Below, piece after piece: positions 49,955 through 60,672 of a DNA stretch of 64,000 nucleotides. This DNA comes from Lepus europaeus (Eukaryota > Chordata > Mammalia > Lagomorpha > Leporidae). Every line of letters begins with the position of its first letter. Position 1 is the stretch's first letter. The notes beneath the pieces were generated by a model that did not search any database, was not told the DNA's origin, and saw only the letters and a program-made list of their open reading frames with translations. The position numbers were made by a program, and so were the translations under genes. Location of the stretch: NCBI RefSeq assembly GCF_033115175.1, contig NC_084837.1:30892266-30956265 (forward strand), written 5' to 3'.

Positions 49955-50290
49955 CAATTGTCTTAGTCATTTCAAGCCCTATAACCCTAGACTTAGTAAT
50001 TTAAAGAACAAGCATTTATTTGTCACACCGTGGAGGCTGGGAAAATTAAGATCAAGTTTCTGGCAGATCCAGTGTTTGGTGAAGATCCTGTTTCCTATTT
50101 TGTAGATATTTACCTTCTAGTTGTTTCCTTAGCTACTGGAGGGCAGAGACAGAGCAAGCTGTCTTGGGACTCTTCTGATAAGGGCATTAACCCCTTTCAG
50201 GAGGGCTGCATCTTTATCACTTAAGACCCTCCCATCTCCTAATACCACAACACTGGGTGTTAGGTTTAAATTTATGAATTTTCTAAGTCA
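49955..50290 (+). repeat. Ancient interspersed repeat, family unnamed (copy 3 of 3)
   Basis: CCTAGACTTAGTAATTTAAA, CACACCGTGGAGGCTGGGAA, ATAAGGGCATTAACCCCTTT and CCTCCCATCTCCTAATACC follow the known layout of a widespread mammalian repeat with a CATCTCCTAATAC end. Confidence 0.55.
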
Positions 50291-51289
50291 TGTAAAATAA
50301 AGAAAATTATTCAGTTTACTTTTGTGTTTTCTAAGGGGCAATGCAACATAAATAAATTTAAAATATTTCCAGATTAATTAAGTCATACATATTAATTAGC
50401 ATATGTTAATTACTTTGTCTCCTGAGACTATATTTTAAAAGTCTATTTTCTCCTCTTTGACTTTACTCAGACTAAAGCACTTTGGTTTTAACCATTCTTG
50501 TCCAATTTTATTCTTTCTAGTAAAATTCTTCTATGCTATGAGCTTCTTTTATCTGTATTTGAAATCCAAAATAATTTTATCTATGATTTGATTAACTGAT
50601 GTTCCTCTTTTTCAAAGCTTCAATTTAAAGTTCTTATCTCCAGTGGAGGATTCTACTCCATGTGGTTATTTAAGAGTCTACAATGATTTCCTCAAAAGAT
50701 GCATTCCATTTCACTTGACATAGACTTATTCTTTCATTTGGCAATCTTTATGTGGACCTTTTTTTTTGAAAGAGTTGAAATAAAAAATAAGTTGTTTGAG
50801 AAGGAAAACATGCCTTCTTATTTTTGATACAAAGTGGTTGTAGTTACTGAAGACATAGGAAAGGAGCTTGAAAGACAAGGACATAGGAAAGGAGCTTGCA
50901 TGGAGATGAATGTTAGGACTCAAAAGTCTTTGGAAAAATATTAATGTTCTTCTAAGTATATATGCATACGTTGATAGAATATTCCCACACATGTGTTAGT
51001 TGTTTTATCCAACAATTGAAAATAGGCTGCTGCATTCTGAATTCTGCATTATAAGTATCTTTGATATTAGGATGAAAAGAACAGAATTGAAAGTTTAAAA
51101 GCATCAACTTAATTAATTGGAAAGTAGCATTGCTATTGTTTACTTGATGATTCTTCAGTGGAAAAATACTTTTTACTACTTTATTTCAAAAAGTAGATGT
51201 CTGATTTTCAGCCATTGCCTACAAATATACACCAAATTTAAAAAGTTTTGGGAATACTACTAACAGAACCTTGTGGGGAGAATTGCCTG
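50291..51289. other. FSCB 5' flank
   Basis: AT-rich, no SINE or L1. A 19-bp direct repeat GACATAGGAAAGGAGCTTG lies at 50852-50870 and 50880-50898 (28-bp period). No TATA box or GC box is apparent. Confidence 0.5.
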
Positions 51290-51297
51290 TGATGTCA
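51290..51297 (+). promoter_or_regulatory. CRE-like octamer upstream of FSCB
   Basis: TGATGTCA lies about 250 bp before the FSCB start codon and differs from the consensus cAMP-response element TGACGTCA at one base. Round-spermatid genes are commonly driven by CREM through such sites, so the position fits a haploid-expressed gene. No clear TATA box is evident between it and the ATG. The functional assignment is inference from one short motif. Confidence 0.25.
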
Positions 51298-51547
51298 TAG
51301 ACTCCTGAGGGAAAATTCTACAACTAAACCTTCTATTTAGTTAGATACTAAACAAAAAAGATGATTACTGAATAAGATGGGATCCAACAAGAGGGTAGTA
51401 GTTTCCAATAATTTATGGATTACCTTTTTCTGAGGGAGCTCAACATATGTACACTTAATGAAGGAAGGCTAGACTTAACACCTGATACATGTGTTATTCT
51501 TGATGATTAGTTATTTAAAGATCAGTATATCTCAACAAGTCTTAGAA

Positions 51548-54034
51548 ATGGAAGAAATTGATGAATCTGATCAGCCTATCTCTCTAGGGAGGCAAGAAAT
51601 TCGAAAGAGAAGACGACCTAGCCAACCAATGGTAGACAAATCACAGCAGACTGAAGTGATAGAGAAAAAGAAACACCTGGCCATGCCACAGTCATCTGGC
51701 CCCAAAGCTACTCTCAGTATTGGTAATATTTCTGGATGCAAAGGCAACTATGGTGCCAAAGAATATGAGTCCATTAGAGTATCTTCCCAACTTCAACAAA
51801 CTTGGATGAAGAGAAAGCGTGGTCAGGAAATGACTGATAGATCGCTGCAGACAGACACCCTCATAGAAGAGGAAAAAGAAATCAAACTCATTGATGAGAC
51901 CATAGTACCTGATGAAAAGCCAACCAGTGTGGGAGAAGCAGCCTCTGAATTGCAAGACGGTGCTCAAGAAGTAGAAATTCCATCAAGCAGACACTCAGTT
52001 CACCAAAAAATAGACAGATCTCAGCAGACCAGTTGTACTGGAGACTGGACCATATTGAACATTCCGCCAAAAGAGAAAGTCGACAAGGAGCAGCAGACAT
52101 CCTTTAGTGAATTACAGATAATGGTTATTTCCAAGCCAAGTAGTTCTTTTACAACGCCAAAGGAAGGTGTCCAGAAGTTTATATCCTCAGAAAAGATTTT
52201 TGCTGATGAACATCCTGAATTTCAGCCAGCAACAAGTAGCTGTGAAGAAATTAGGCAGAAAAGTGCCAGCACATCTTCTTTTACTCAGGAAACTGCAGAA
52301 GGTACTGTAGTACCCTTAGAAGATGAATTTAGGCAAGAGGTAACTACACTTGTTGTAGAAGAGGCTTCTTTTGAGGCAATGGAGATTCCACCAGTGCAAA
52401 AAGTCTGCAGTGAATTGTATCTTCCTATTGTAGAAATGGCACATGGTGAAGTGCAGCCTCCACCAGGTGAGGAGGTCATAGCTGAAGTAGAGCCTAGCCC
52501 TGCGGAGGAGACCCCTGTCCAAAAACAGCCTCCAGCTGAAGAGACCGGTGCAGATGGGCCACCAGCTGAGAGACCTCCTGCTGAGGAACCACCTATATCA
52601 GTCAAAGAATCTCCTGTTGATGTCCAGCCTCAACCCCCTGAGGATATCCTTGAAGATATCCCAGCTGAGGTAGAGCCCACTCCTGCTGACGTGCAGTCTC
52701 CACCCGCCGAAGAGGGTCCTGAGGAAGGTACCTCTGTGGAGGTAGCCCCTAAAGAAGAGACCTCTGCCCAAGTTCAATCTCCATCAGCTAAGGATGACCT
52801 TGAAGAGGCCCCTCCTACAGCTCAGTCCCCACCAGCTGAGGCGGCTCTTGCCGAAGAGAGTCCCGCCAAAGAGGTTCCTCCTGAGCTTCAGCCCCCACCC
52901 GCCGAGGCGGGTCCTGCTGACACTGCGCCTCCCCAGGCTGAAGAGGCACCCATGAGAGAGACCCCTGATGAGGCTCGGCTTCCTGCAGCTGAGGAGACTT
53001 CCGTAGAAGAAGAGGCTGCTCCTGAAACTTGGTCTGCAGCAGCTGCAGAAGCTCCCAGGGAAGAGGCCTTTGTTGAAATTCAGGCTCCGCTATCTGAAGA
53101 GGCTACTGCAGAAGAGGGCCCTGCTGAGAGTGAGTCTCCACCGGGGGAGGAGGTGCCTGCTGAAGGAGGCCCTGCGGACGAGGGCCCTGCTGAGCATCAG
53201 TCTCCACCGGGGGAGAAGGTGCCTGCTGATGGAGGCCCTGCGGAAGCTCAGTCGCCACTAGATGAGAGGGCTCCCACAGAAGAGGCCTCTGCTGGCACTC
53301 AGGCTCCATCGGCTCCAGGAAAACAGATCCCTGAGGACGTTCCGTCTCCACCAGCTGACAAGGCTGCTGTAGATGAAATCCCTGAAGAAGTTCAGATCCT
53401 GTCAGATGAGCATGCCCCAGCAGAAGAGGCCTTGGCTGGAGTTCTGTCACCACCAGCTGAAGAAGGGGCCTTGGCTGAAGTTCTGTTGCCACCAGCTGAA
53501 GAAGGGGCCTTGGCTGAAGTTCTGTTGCCACCAGCTGAAGAAGGGGCCTTGGCTGAAGTTCTGTCGCCACCAGCTGCAGAGGGCCCTGCTAAAGTTCCGT
53601 CTCTGACAGATGAGGCTACCAGAGAAGAGGCGCCGAATGACGCACAGGCTCCACGAGCAGAGGCAGTTCCCGCAGAAGAGGCCTCTGCCGAAGCTCTGTT
53701 TCCACCCACTGATGAGGCTACTACTGAAATTCAGCCCCCATCTGCTGAGAAGGCTCCTGTCGAAGAGATCCCTGCTGAAGTTCCGCAGCCAGTGGACCAA
53801 AACTCTGCAGATGGGGCTCTGGTGGAGAATGTGCAAACTGAATTGCAATCTCCCCTGGTCACAGGCACTGCAGGTGGAAAAGGGTCAGATGGTTTGAAAG
53901 CTGATAAAAAATTTGAAGATGCTTCAAAAGTGGATCCTGTTCCTGAAGATCTTTCTAATACCAAAGACATGGTGATTCCCACTATTGAAGTAGAGGGTGT
54001 CATTCATGTAGAAATAAAAAATGCTTCCTCCTGA
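51548..54034 (+). CDS. FSCB: Fibrous sheath CABYR-binding protein (FSCB), single exon, 828 aa
   Basis: Established knowledge: FSCB is a post-meiotic sperm-tail protein that binds CABYR in the fibrous sheath of the flagellar principal piece and is a protein kinase A substrate linked to capacitation. Seen: one uninterrupted frame with no signal peptide or membrane segment. The N-terminus is basic (RKRRR at residues 19-23). Residues 1-190 carry spaced QT motifs: DKSQQT (30-35), QLQQT (81-85), DRSLQT (97-102), DRSQQT (156-161), DKEQQT (179-184). From about residue 300 to 790 the chain is degenerate PPAEE/PAEV-type repeats, acidic and proline-rich, probably disordered. Residues 626-677 are four near-identical 13-residue units. 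The C-terminal 45 residues are non-repetitive. I chose the ATG at 51548 because it has A at -3 and G at +4 and gives 828 aa, close to human FSCB; an in-frame ATG at 51503 would add 15 residues. The intact long frame in repeat-rich, AT-rich DNA argues for selection. Confidence 0.93.
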   Translation: MEEIDESDQPISLGRQEIRKRRRPSQPMVDKSQQTEVIEKKKHLAMPQSSGPKATLSIGNISGCKGNYGAKEYESIRVSSQLQQTWMKRKRGQEMTDRSLQTDTLIEEEKEIKLIDETIVPDEKPTSVGEAASELQDGAQEVEIPSSRHSVHQKIDRSQQTSCTGDWTILNIPPKEKVDKEQQTSFSELQIMVISKPSSSFTTPKEGVQKFISSEKIFADEHPEFQPATSSCEEIRQKSASTSSFTQETAEGTVVPLEDEFRQEVTTLVVEEASFEAMEIPPVQKVCSELYLPIVEMAHGEVQPPPGEEVIAEVEPSPAEETPVQKQPPAEETGADGPPAERPPAEEPPISVKESPVDVQPQPPEDILEDIPAEVEPTPADVQSPPAEEGPEEGTSVEVAPKEETSAQVQSPSAKDDLEEAPPTAQSPPAEAALAEESPAKEVPPELQPPPAEAGPADTAPPQAEEAPMRETPDEARLPAAEETSVEEEAAPETWSAAAAEAPREEAFVEIQAPLSEEATAEEGPAESESPPGEEVPAEGGPADEGPAEHQSPPGEKVPADGGPAEAQSPLDERAPTEEASAGTQAPSAPGKQIPEDVPSPPADKAAVDEIPEEVQILSDEHAPAEEALAGVLSPPAEEGALAEVLLPPAEEGALAEVLLPPAEEGALAEVLSPPAAEGPAKVPSLTDEATREEAPNDAQAPRAEAVPAEEASAEALFPPTDEATTEIQPPSAEKAPVEEIPAEVPQPVDQNSADGALVENVQTELQSPLVTGTAGGKGSDGLKADKKFEDASKVDPVPEDLSNTKDMVIPTIEVEGVIHVEIKNASS
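53423..53578 (+). repeat. 39-bp coding minisatellite inside FSCB, four units
   Basis: Units start at 53423, 53462, 53501 and 53540, each exactly 39 bp and encoding EGALAEVLLPPAE or a close variant. The second and third units are the same apart from their junctions; the first (EEALAGVLSPPAE) and last (ending PPAA) are slightly diverged. The period is a multiple of three, so copy-number change keeps the frame. Confidence 0.95.
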
Positions 54035-54183
54035 GCCATGGCCTGGTCTCAAAGAAGGTGTAATCAGAAACTGTAAGATTCTGCAAGTACATCCTTCAGA
54101 GAACTGTAGGCATTTGCAAGTAGCTTTGTGAACAGGGCAAATGAAGGGAACTCAAGTACTTGAAATTAAGTTGGAAAGTGAGC

Positions 54184-54189
54184 AATAAA
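54184..54189 (+). promoter_or_regulatory. FSCB polyadenylation signal
   Basis: A canonical AATAAA sits 150 bp after the FSCB stop codon (54032-54034). T-rich sequence containing TTGTATTATTTTC follows at about 54210-54225, as expected downstream of a cleavage site. This predicts a short 3' UTR of roughly 170 nt. The next AATAAA (about 54650) could serve a longer form. Confidence 0.6.
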
Positions 54190-54209
54190 ATCTACAGTAG
54201 TTCAGAATT

Positions 54210-55216
54210 ACTTGTATTATTTTCATTCAAATTTATAGCATGGAAAAATACGTATTTTGAAATGAAGTAAGTTTATGATTGAATCATTGCTCAAAATACC
54301 CTTTCTATAGTAAACCATTGACAAGGACAGAGTCTGCTCTGCATCCGTATTTTCATTTGTCTGCCTTTGCTTCATAAATACAGATTGCTTCCATTGGAGA
54401 TGCCTCTTTCCTTTCCTCAAATCTGTCATCTACCTTAAATTTTGAGTTTTAGTCACATAGCTAAACTTAAAATGTTCTACTTATTATAATTCATTTCATT
54501 TCTTTTTCTCTTTCCATTCAATTTCTTCTGAGACAAGCATTACTTTCCTGGTTTCAATCTAAATGTTCTCCCCTGTATTTTTGCATATTTTACATTTCAA
54601 TGTCTAGACAGGGAAACTTATTTCCTTTTCAAAAATCTTCATTCTAGTGAAATAAAGATGGTCATAGATGAAGTATTTTAAAAAGGTATGTAAATATAAA
54701 GAAATATGCTCAGATGGCCTGGAAGGCATATCCCTGCATAGTTTTCATTTCATTTCAAATGAAAATGTAATGAGTCCTTTGGAAGCATGGCTTAGGTTTT
54801 CTGTATACTGAACTTGTTATGAAGAAAAACTTAAGATAAAATCGGATTACTATAGTATAAAGTATTAAAGACTTTAAAGAGTTTCAAAGGTTAGCAGAAT
54901 CTTAAGTATTTTCTATGTCTGTTATTGAAGAACCTTTAGATTTCTATGTTTATGACAACTTCTATGAAAATATTTTATCTAGCTACAAATCAGTTACAAT
55001 GTGCTAAAATGTTGAGATGATTCTCTTAGAAAATTTTTATTTGGTCAATGTATTTCCCTGTTTACTGAGCATGCTAATGATTCAACACTTTGCTAGCTGT
55101 TGTCTTTTAATTATAACATTTTTGGGTCAAATTCTTAATTACTTCAGTAACCAAGAGCATAGGACATTTTAAGTGAATTTTTTAGAATTTTGTAAAAAAT
55201 TGTAGCATCCTCTTTT
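54210..55216. other. FSCB 3' flank, nothing recognised
   Basis: AT-rich, no gene-like frame or named repeat before the L1 fragment. Confidence 0.5.
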
Positions 55217-55875
55217 TTTTATTTTTTTTAACTTTTATTTAATGAATATAAATTTCCAGTGTATAGCTTATGGATTACAATGGCTTCCCCCCCCCCCATA
55301 ACTTCCCTCCCACCCGCAACCCTCCCCTATCCCGCTCCCTCTCCCCTTCCATTTGCATCAAGATTCATTTTCAATTCTCTTTATATACAGAAGATCAATT
55401 TAGTATAAAGATTTCAACAGTTTTCACCCACATAGAAACACAAAGTGAAACATACTGTTTGAGTACTAGTTATAGCATTAAATCACAATGTACAGCACAT
55501 TAAGGACAGAGATCCCACATGAGGAGCAAGTGCACAGTGGCTCCTGTTGTTGACCCAACAAATTGACACTCTAGTTTATGGCACCAGTAACCATCCTAGG
55601 CTGTCGTCATGAGTTGCCAAGGCTATGGAAGCCTTCCAAGTTTGCCGACTCTGATCATATTTAGACAAGGTCATAAAAGACAGAGTGAGGATAGTAACCA
55701 ATGATCCTAAGAGTGGCATTTACCAGGTTTGAACAATTATACAGCATGAAGTGGGGAAGAGGACCATCAGTACACACAGGTTGGGAGTAGAGCCATTGGT
55801 GGTAGAGTAGAGGTTATGATTACAAAGGAATGAGGCCCCAGTGCGCTACCTCTTCTAGCAATCCAGAACCACCAA
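55217..55875 (-). mobile_element. Leporid L1 3' UTR fragment, antisense, 15-bp target duplication
   Basis: T run, TTTATTTAATGAATATAAAT, a C-rich run (55287-55297), CACATTAAGGACAGAGATCC and GGCTATGGAAGCC match the leporid L1 UTR. The last 190 bp (55680-55875) are not seen in the other two UTR copies here. GTAGCATCCTCTTTT at 55202-55216 and 55876-55890 flanks it, so it is a 5'-truncated insertion. Confidence 0.93.
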
Positions 55876-55890
55876 GTAGCATCCTCTTTT

Positions 55891-56539
55891 GTGTCTTTTG
55901 TGTATTAAAGATTTAAGTTTGAGAAACTTTATTCTAGACTATGTAGAATGAATGCTGCATTTTGAAATTTCCAAATTCTTTCCATTTTATGTTTTCTGAG
56001 ATACTTAAATCTAGTTAAACTCGGTTTTCTGAAGAAGTGTTAAAAATTTTATTTGATTCTCCATTCTGTTGTTTTTCTTTTTAAATCCATATATCATGAG
56101 AAATCAGAACTATAGTAGAGTGAGAGTATGTGTAATAAAAAGGAATTTATCAACTGGTAACACTAGAGAACTTTTTACAGTTGAAAGGTAAAATTGAGCT
56201 TAGAGCTGAGGTGGAGCTTATGGCATAGTCCAAATGTATAAAAATAGTCTGTATATAGTAAAATATGTTTTGAAGGTTTTGGAATCAAGAGAATTGTAGA
56301 TGTAAATTATAGCAGAGATAGCTGTGGAAACTTAGGATAGGAAACACTGACTTTCAGTTTTGAAGAGACAGATATAAGTATGAAAATATTTTGAATAGCT
56401 AGAATAAGAAAATAGGGAGATTTTGATTTTCAAAATCAGGTGCTGGCAAAGATTCAGGATGAATAGGAATATATACACAGAATAGTTTCTACCTAATGTA
56501 AGAATGACACTAGACTGCTAGGAGTAAGATTTTAAAAAT
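55891..56539. other. Intergenic DNA, nothing recognised
   Basis: AT-rich, no gene-like frame or named repeat. Confidence 0.5.
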
Positions 56540-56785
56540 CCATTTAAAGATAGATTTACTAAAGTATAATGTAATGCAACAATTGCCTTTATTTTAATCC
56601 TACAGTTTGATGAGTTCGGCATCCTGTATAATTGTGATATCATTACCATAATCAAGATAGTGAATATAACCATTACTCAAAAGTTCCCATCATGACCACT
56701 CATAACTTTTTTTCTCAATGCTCACTTCCACACCCAAGGCATAGCCCCCTAGTCACCTGTGTTTTCTGTCACTATGTATTATTTT

Positions 56786-57414
56786 GCATTTAAAATTTTT
56801 ATTGATATATAGAGAACAGATTTCATGTATTTCATAGATACTCTTCTAAGAAGACAGCCATACTTCCCTCCCTCCATCAATCCACCTTCTTTCCTTTCTT
56901 TTTTTCCTTTAATTTTTGTAATAACAATTTCAATTTACTGTGGCCAGTGTTGTGGCATAACAGACGAGGTCACTGCCTGTGACACCAATATTCTACATGG
57001 TGCTGGTCAGAGTCCTGGCTGTTCCACTTCCCATCCAGCTCCTTACTAATGCTTGTGGGAAGGAAGCAGAAGGTGATCTAAGTGCTTGGGCCTCTGGACC
57101 CACGTAGGAGACCCGGAAGAATCTCCAGGCTCCTGGATTTGGTCTGACAACAGCCTGGCCATTGCAGCTATTTGGGGAGTGAACCAGCAGATGGAAGACC
57201 TTTCTCTCTCTCCCTTTGTCTCTTATACTCTCTCTGTAATTCTGCCTTTCAAATAAATATATCTGAAAAAATTTTTTTTCAGTTTACTTTCAATCACAGG
57301 TTTAATGTATCACTAACAATAATGTTTAAGTAAAAAGTAGAAACATCACTGTTCCACAGGAATATAGACAAGAGCTATAAACAATAATCGAATCATGATA
57401 TGTTTCATTTTTAT
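56786..57414 (-). mobile_element. Younger L1 3' UTR fragment nested in the L1M
   Basis: TTTCATGTATTTCATAGATA and the UTR parallel 39447-39700, including TAAACAATAATCGAATCATG at the far side. A SINE (56940-57276) splits it. Confidence 0.75.
56940..57276 (+). mobile_element. C SINE, 12-bp target duplication
   Basis: GTGTTGTGGCATAACAGACG head, CACTTCCCATCCAGCTCC, GTGAACCAGCAGATGGAAGA and TTCAAATAAATATATC tail. TTTCAATTTACT (56928-56939) and TTTCAGTTTACT (57277-57288) flank it. Confidence 0.93.
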
Positions 57415-58385
57415 ACTTTTTTTGTATTCTGGACTTTTATGTAAATAGAATATAATAGTGTATTTGTATTCTATTATATAAATATTGTACATTTTCTATG
57501 GTTACTATGGATAAAGCTGTCATAAACGTTCATGTATATGTCTTTGTATGGACATATGTTTAGATTTCTCTTGAGAAATTACCTAGGGAGAGAATGGCTA
57601 GGTTGTGTGTTGTGGATGTTTAACTAAAAAAAATTGCCAACCTGTTTTTCAGAATCACGTACAATTTTACATTCTATCTGCTGTTGTCCTATATTCTTGT
57701 TAGTACTTGGTGTAGTCAATCATTTTCATTTTAGCTACTTGAGTGGGAATAATATAATGTCTCCTTGTAATTCTATATTTCCCTAATGGATAAGGACTTT
57801 GGGAATCTTTTAATGTGTTTATTTGCTACCTACTTATCTTCTTTGGTGAAACATATGCATTTGCTTTCTTTGTGTAATATTTAAGAATATTTACCAAACT
57901 GAGCATTGTCAAGATTTCTTTTTATGTTTCCTTTTGGGTATTTCATTGTTTTATATATTACACAGAACATTATTATACTTAGGCTATTATACTTAGGTCC
58001 AGACTCTATTGTACATTTTTTTTAATGTGATATGAGGAGAGGTATGAAGTTAATTTACTTTTTAGTCTTGTGGGTAACCCCTTGTCCCAGCACCATTTGT
58101 TTAAATGATTATCTTGTTTTCATTGAATTTCTTTGGAGCCTTTGTTGAATATTAGTTGACCAATTTGTAGGTGTCTTTTTGTACTTCATTTTGTTCCATT
58201 GATATCTTTGTCTATTATATCAGTTCAGCATTGTTTTGACAACAGATTTATAACAAATATGGAAATCAGATAGTGTTCTCCAATATTTTCTTATTTTTAA
58301 ATGATTTTAAAATGTAAATTAGGTCTTTGACAGTTCCATGCACATTTTTGAATTAGTTTTTAATCTCCAAAATTTTTCTTCTAAG

Positions 58386-58695
58386 GGACAGACATTTTGC
58401 TTAGTGTTTCAAGATGCTGCTTTGGATGCCCATATCCCATATCAGAGTGCCTGGTTCAATTTTTGGCTACTCCATTTCCAATACAGCTTCCTGCTGTTCA
58501 TACTCTAGGAAGTAGCAGGTGATGGCTCAAGTACATGTGCCTCTGCTACTCATGTGGGACTCCTGGATTGAATTCCTGACTTTTGCTTTGGTCTAACCAA
58601 GCCCTGTATGTAATGGGGTGGGTATTTGGAGAATAAACCAGTGGATAGATTATCTTTATCTGTCTTTCTACCTTTCAAACAAAATGAAGAATCAA
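58386..58695 (+). mobile_element. Old C SINE in the L1M
   Basis: TTTCAAGATGCTGCTTTGGA, GCCCATATCCCATATCAGAG, TCCATTTCCAATACAGCTTC and CCTTTCAAACAAAATGAAG. Strongly diverged. Confidence 0.83.
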
Positions 58696-59427
58696 TAAAA
58701 TTTCTAATGGAATTAATTGAATCTGAAGAACAAGTTGTAGAGAAATGATCCTGATAATATCAAATCTTCTGATCCATGAATGTACTTAAGGATATAAATC
58801 TCTGTTCATTTGGAATTTCTTTAATTTCTCTCAGCAATAATTTGTATTTTTCCATCTTGATGTTTTTTATTTTGCAATTTTTATTGCTGTTAAATTAGAA
58901 ATAAAATTGAACTTTTGAATTGAACTTGCATACTGAGATCATGCTAATTTCACTTACCTCTGGTAGCTCTTTTGTATAATATTAGAATCTTCTGTAAAGA
59001 CAATCATGTCATCTAAAAATGTATTAATTTTGCTTCCTATTTGTTTATCTTATTTATTAGTTTGTAACACTATAAGCAGTAGATGCAGACATCCATTTTT
59101 GTTGCTATTGTTCCTAATGTTAGGGAGAAAGTATTCAGACTTTGACTATTTACTGTAATGTTACCTATATATCTTTTTTGTTGATGATCTTTATCTTGTT
59201 GATGAAGTTCCCTTGTATTTCCAGATAGTTGAGAATTTTTTTTCATTGGAACTGAATGCTTAATATTTCCCCAGTAACCTTTTACTTAAGGTATACATAC
59301 TTCATGCGTTTCATAAATACAATTTTAAGTACCTAGTGATAGTGATTCTTCCCACCCTACCTAATCCTCCCACCCCCAAACCCTACCCTTCTTCCTTCTC
59401 CCTCTCCTAATCCCATTCTTATTTTTT

Positions 59428-59520
59428 TTTAAATTTTTTTATTTTTCTAGAACCGGCACCCATATGGGATGCTGGCGCTTCAGGTGAGGGCTTTAACCTA
59501 CTGTGCCACAGCGCCAGCCC
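59428..59520 (-). mobile_element. 93-bp head-only C SINE with perfect 16-bp target duplication
   Basis: Minus strand: tRNA-like head GGGGCTGGCGCTGTGGCACA through GGTGCCGGTTCTAG (B box), then at once an A-rich tail. The whole SINE body and CT stretch are absent. CCCATTCTTATTTTTT occurs at 59412-59427 and 59521-59536 without mismatch. Confidence 0.93.
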
Positions 59521-60363
59521 CCCATTCTTATTTTTTACTAAGATCTATTTTCAATTAACTTTATACACAGAAGATTAGCTCTAAACTAAGTAAAGATTTC
59601 AACAAGTAGTATAAAAAAGAAACTGTTTCTCAACAGTTTTTTGATTTCCCTTTTGATTTTTTGTTCATTCAGGAGCATGCCATTCATCTCCAAGTGTTTG
59701 CACATGTTTGTTTTCAAGAGACTCTTGAATCTCCAGCTTCATTCCATTGTGATGGGAGAAGATGCATGGTATGATTTTGATTCCTTCAAATTTCTTGAGA
59801 CTTGCTTTATGGTCTGGCCTGTTGTCTATCCTAGAGAAAGTTCCATGCACTGGTGAGAAAAATGTGTATTATGCAACTGAAGGATGAAAAGTTCTGTAGA
59901 TATCCATTAGGTCCATTTGGGCTTAATATCAATTAACAGTTATTTTGCTGCTGATTTTCTATCTGATTGATCTGTCCACTGCTGAAAGTGGAGTATTACC
60001 CCCCATTATCGTAAGGGATTCTGTGTCTCCCTTTAGATCCATTAACATTTCTTTTAAATAGTTAGATGCCCTGTAATTAGGTGAATACATTTATTATAGT
60101 CACATCTTCCTATTGAATTGATCCCTTAATCATAGCAAGTGCCTTTTTTTGGTCTCTTTTAACAGTTTTTCTGTTAAAATCTATTTTGTCTGATATTAGG
60201 ATGGCTACACTGGCTTTTTTTTTTTTTTTTGCTTTCTATTAGCATGGAATATGTTTTTCCATCTTTTCACTCTCAGTCTGCTTGTATATTTGTTAGATAG
60301 ATGTGTTTCTTGTAGACGGAAAATAGTTTTTTTTTTTTTCCCATTCAGCCAGTCTGTGTCTTT

Positions 60364-60672
60364 ATTTATTTATTTATTTGAGAGGTAGAGTTACAGACAG
60401 TGAGAGGGAGAGACAGAGAGAAAGATCTTCCTTCCATTGCTTCACTCCCCAAATGGCTGCAACGGCCAGAGCTGTGCTGAGCCAAAGCCAGGATCCAGGT
60501 GCTTCTTCCCAGTCTCCCATGCAGGTGCAGGGGCCCAAGCACTACTGCTTTCTCAGGCTATAGCAGAGAGCTGGATTGGAAGAGGAGCAGCTGGGACTAG
60601 AACCGGCACCCATATGGGATGCCGGTACCGCAGGTGGAGGATTAACCTACTGCACCACAGCGCCAGCAAACC
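60364..60672 (-). mobile_element. C SINE, antisense, perfect 15-bp target duplication
   Basis: TTTATTTATTTATTTGAGAG, TTCCATTGCTTCACTCCCC and the head with CGGTACCGCAGGTGGAGGAT. CCAGTCTGTGTCTTT at 60349-60363 and 60673-60687. Confidence 0.97.

Noticed and set aside
51491-51547. N-terminal extension of FSCB starting at 51491
   Set aside because: The codon there is GTG, not ATG, and vertebrate start choice favours the strong-context ATG at 51548, which also gives the expected protein length.
53103-53848. Antisense open frames of 105-155 codons opposite FSCB
   Set aside because: They mirror the repetitive, stop-poor PAEE-coding sequence and have repeat-like translations; no independent evidence of a gene.
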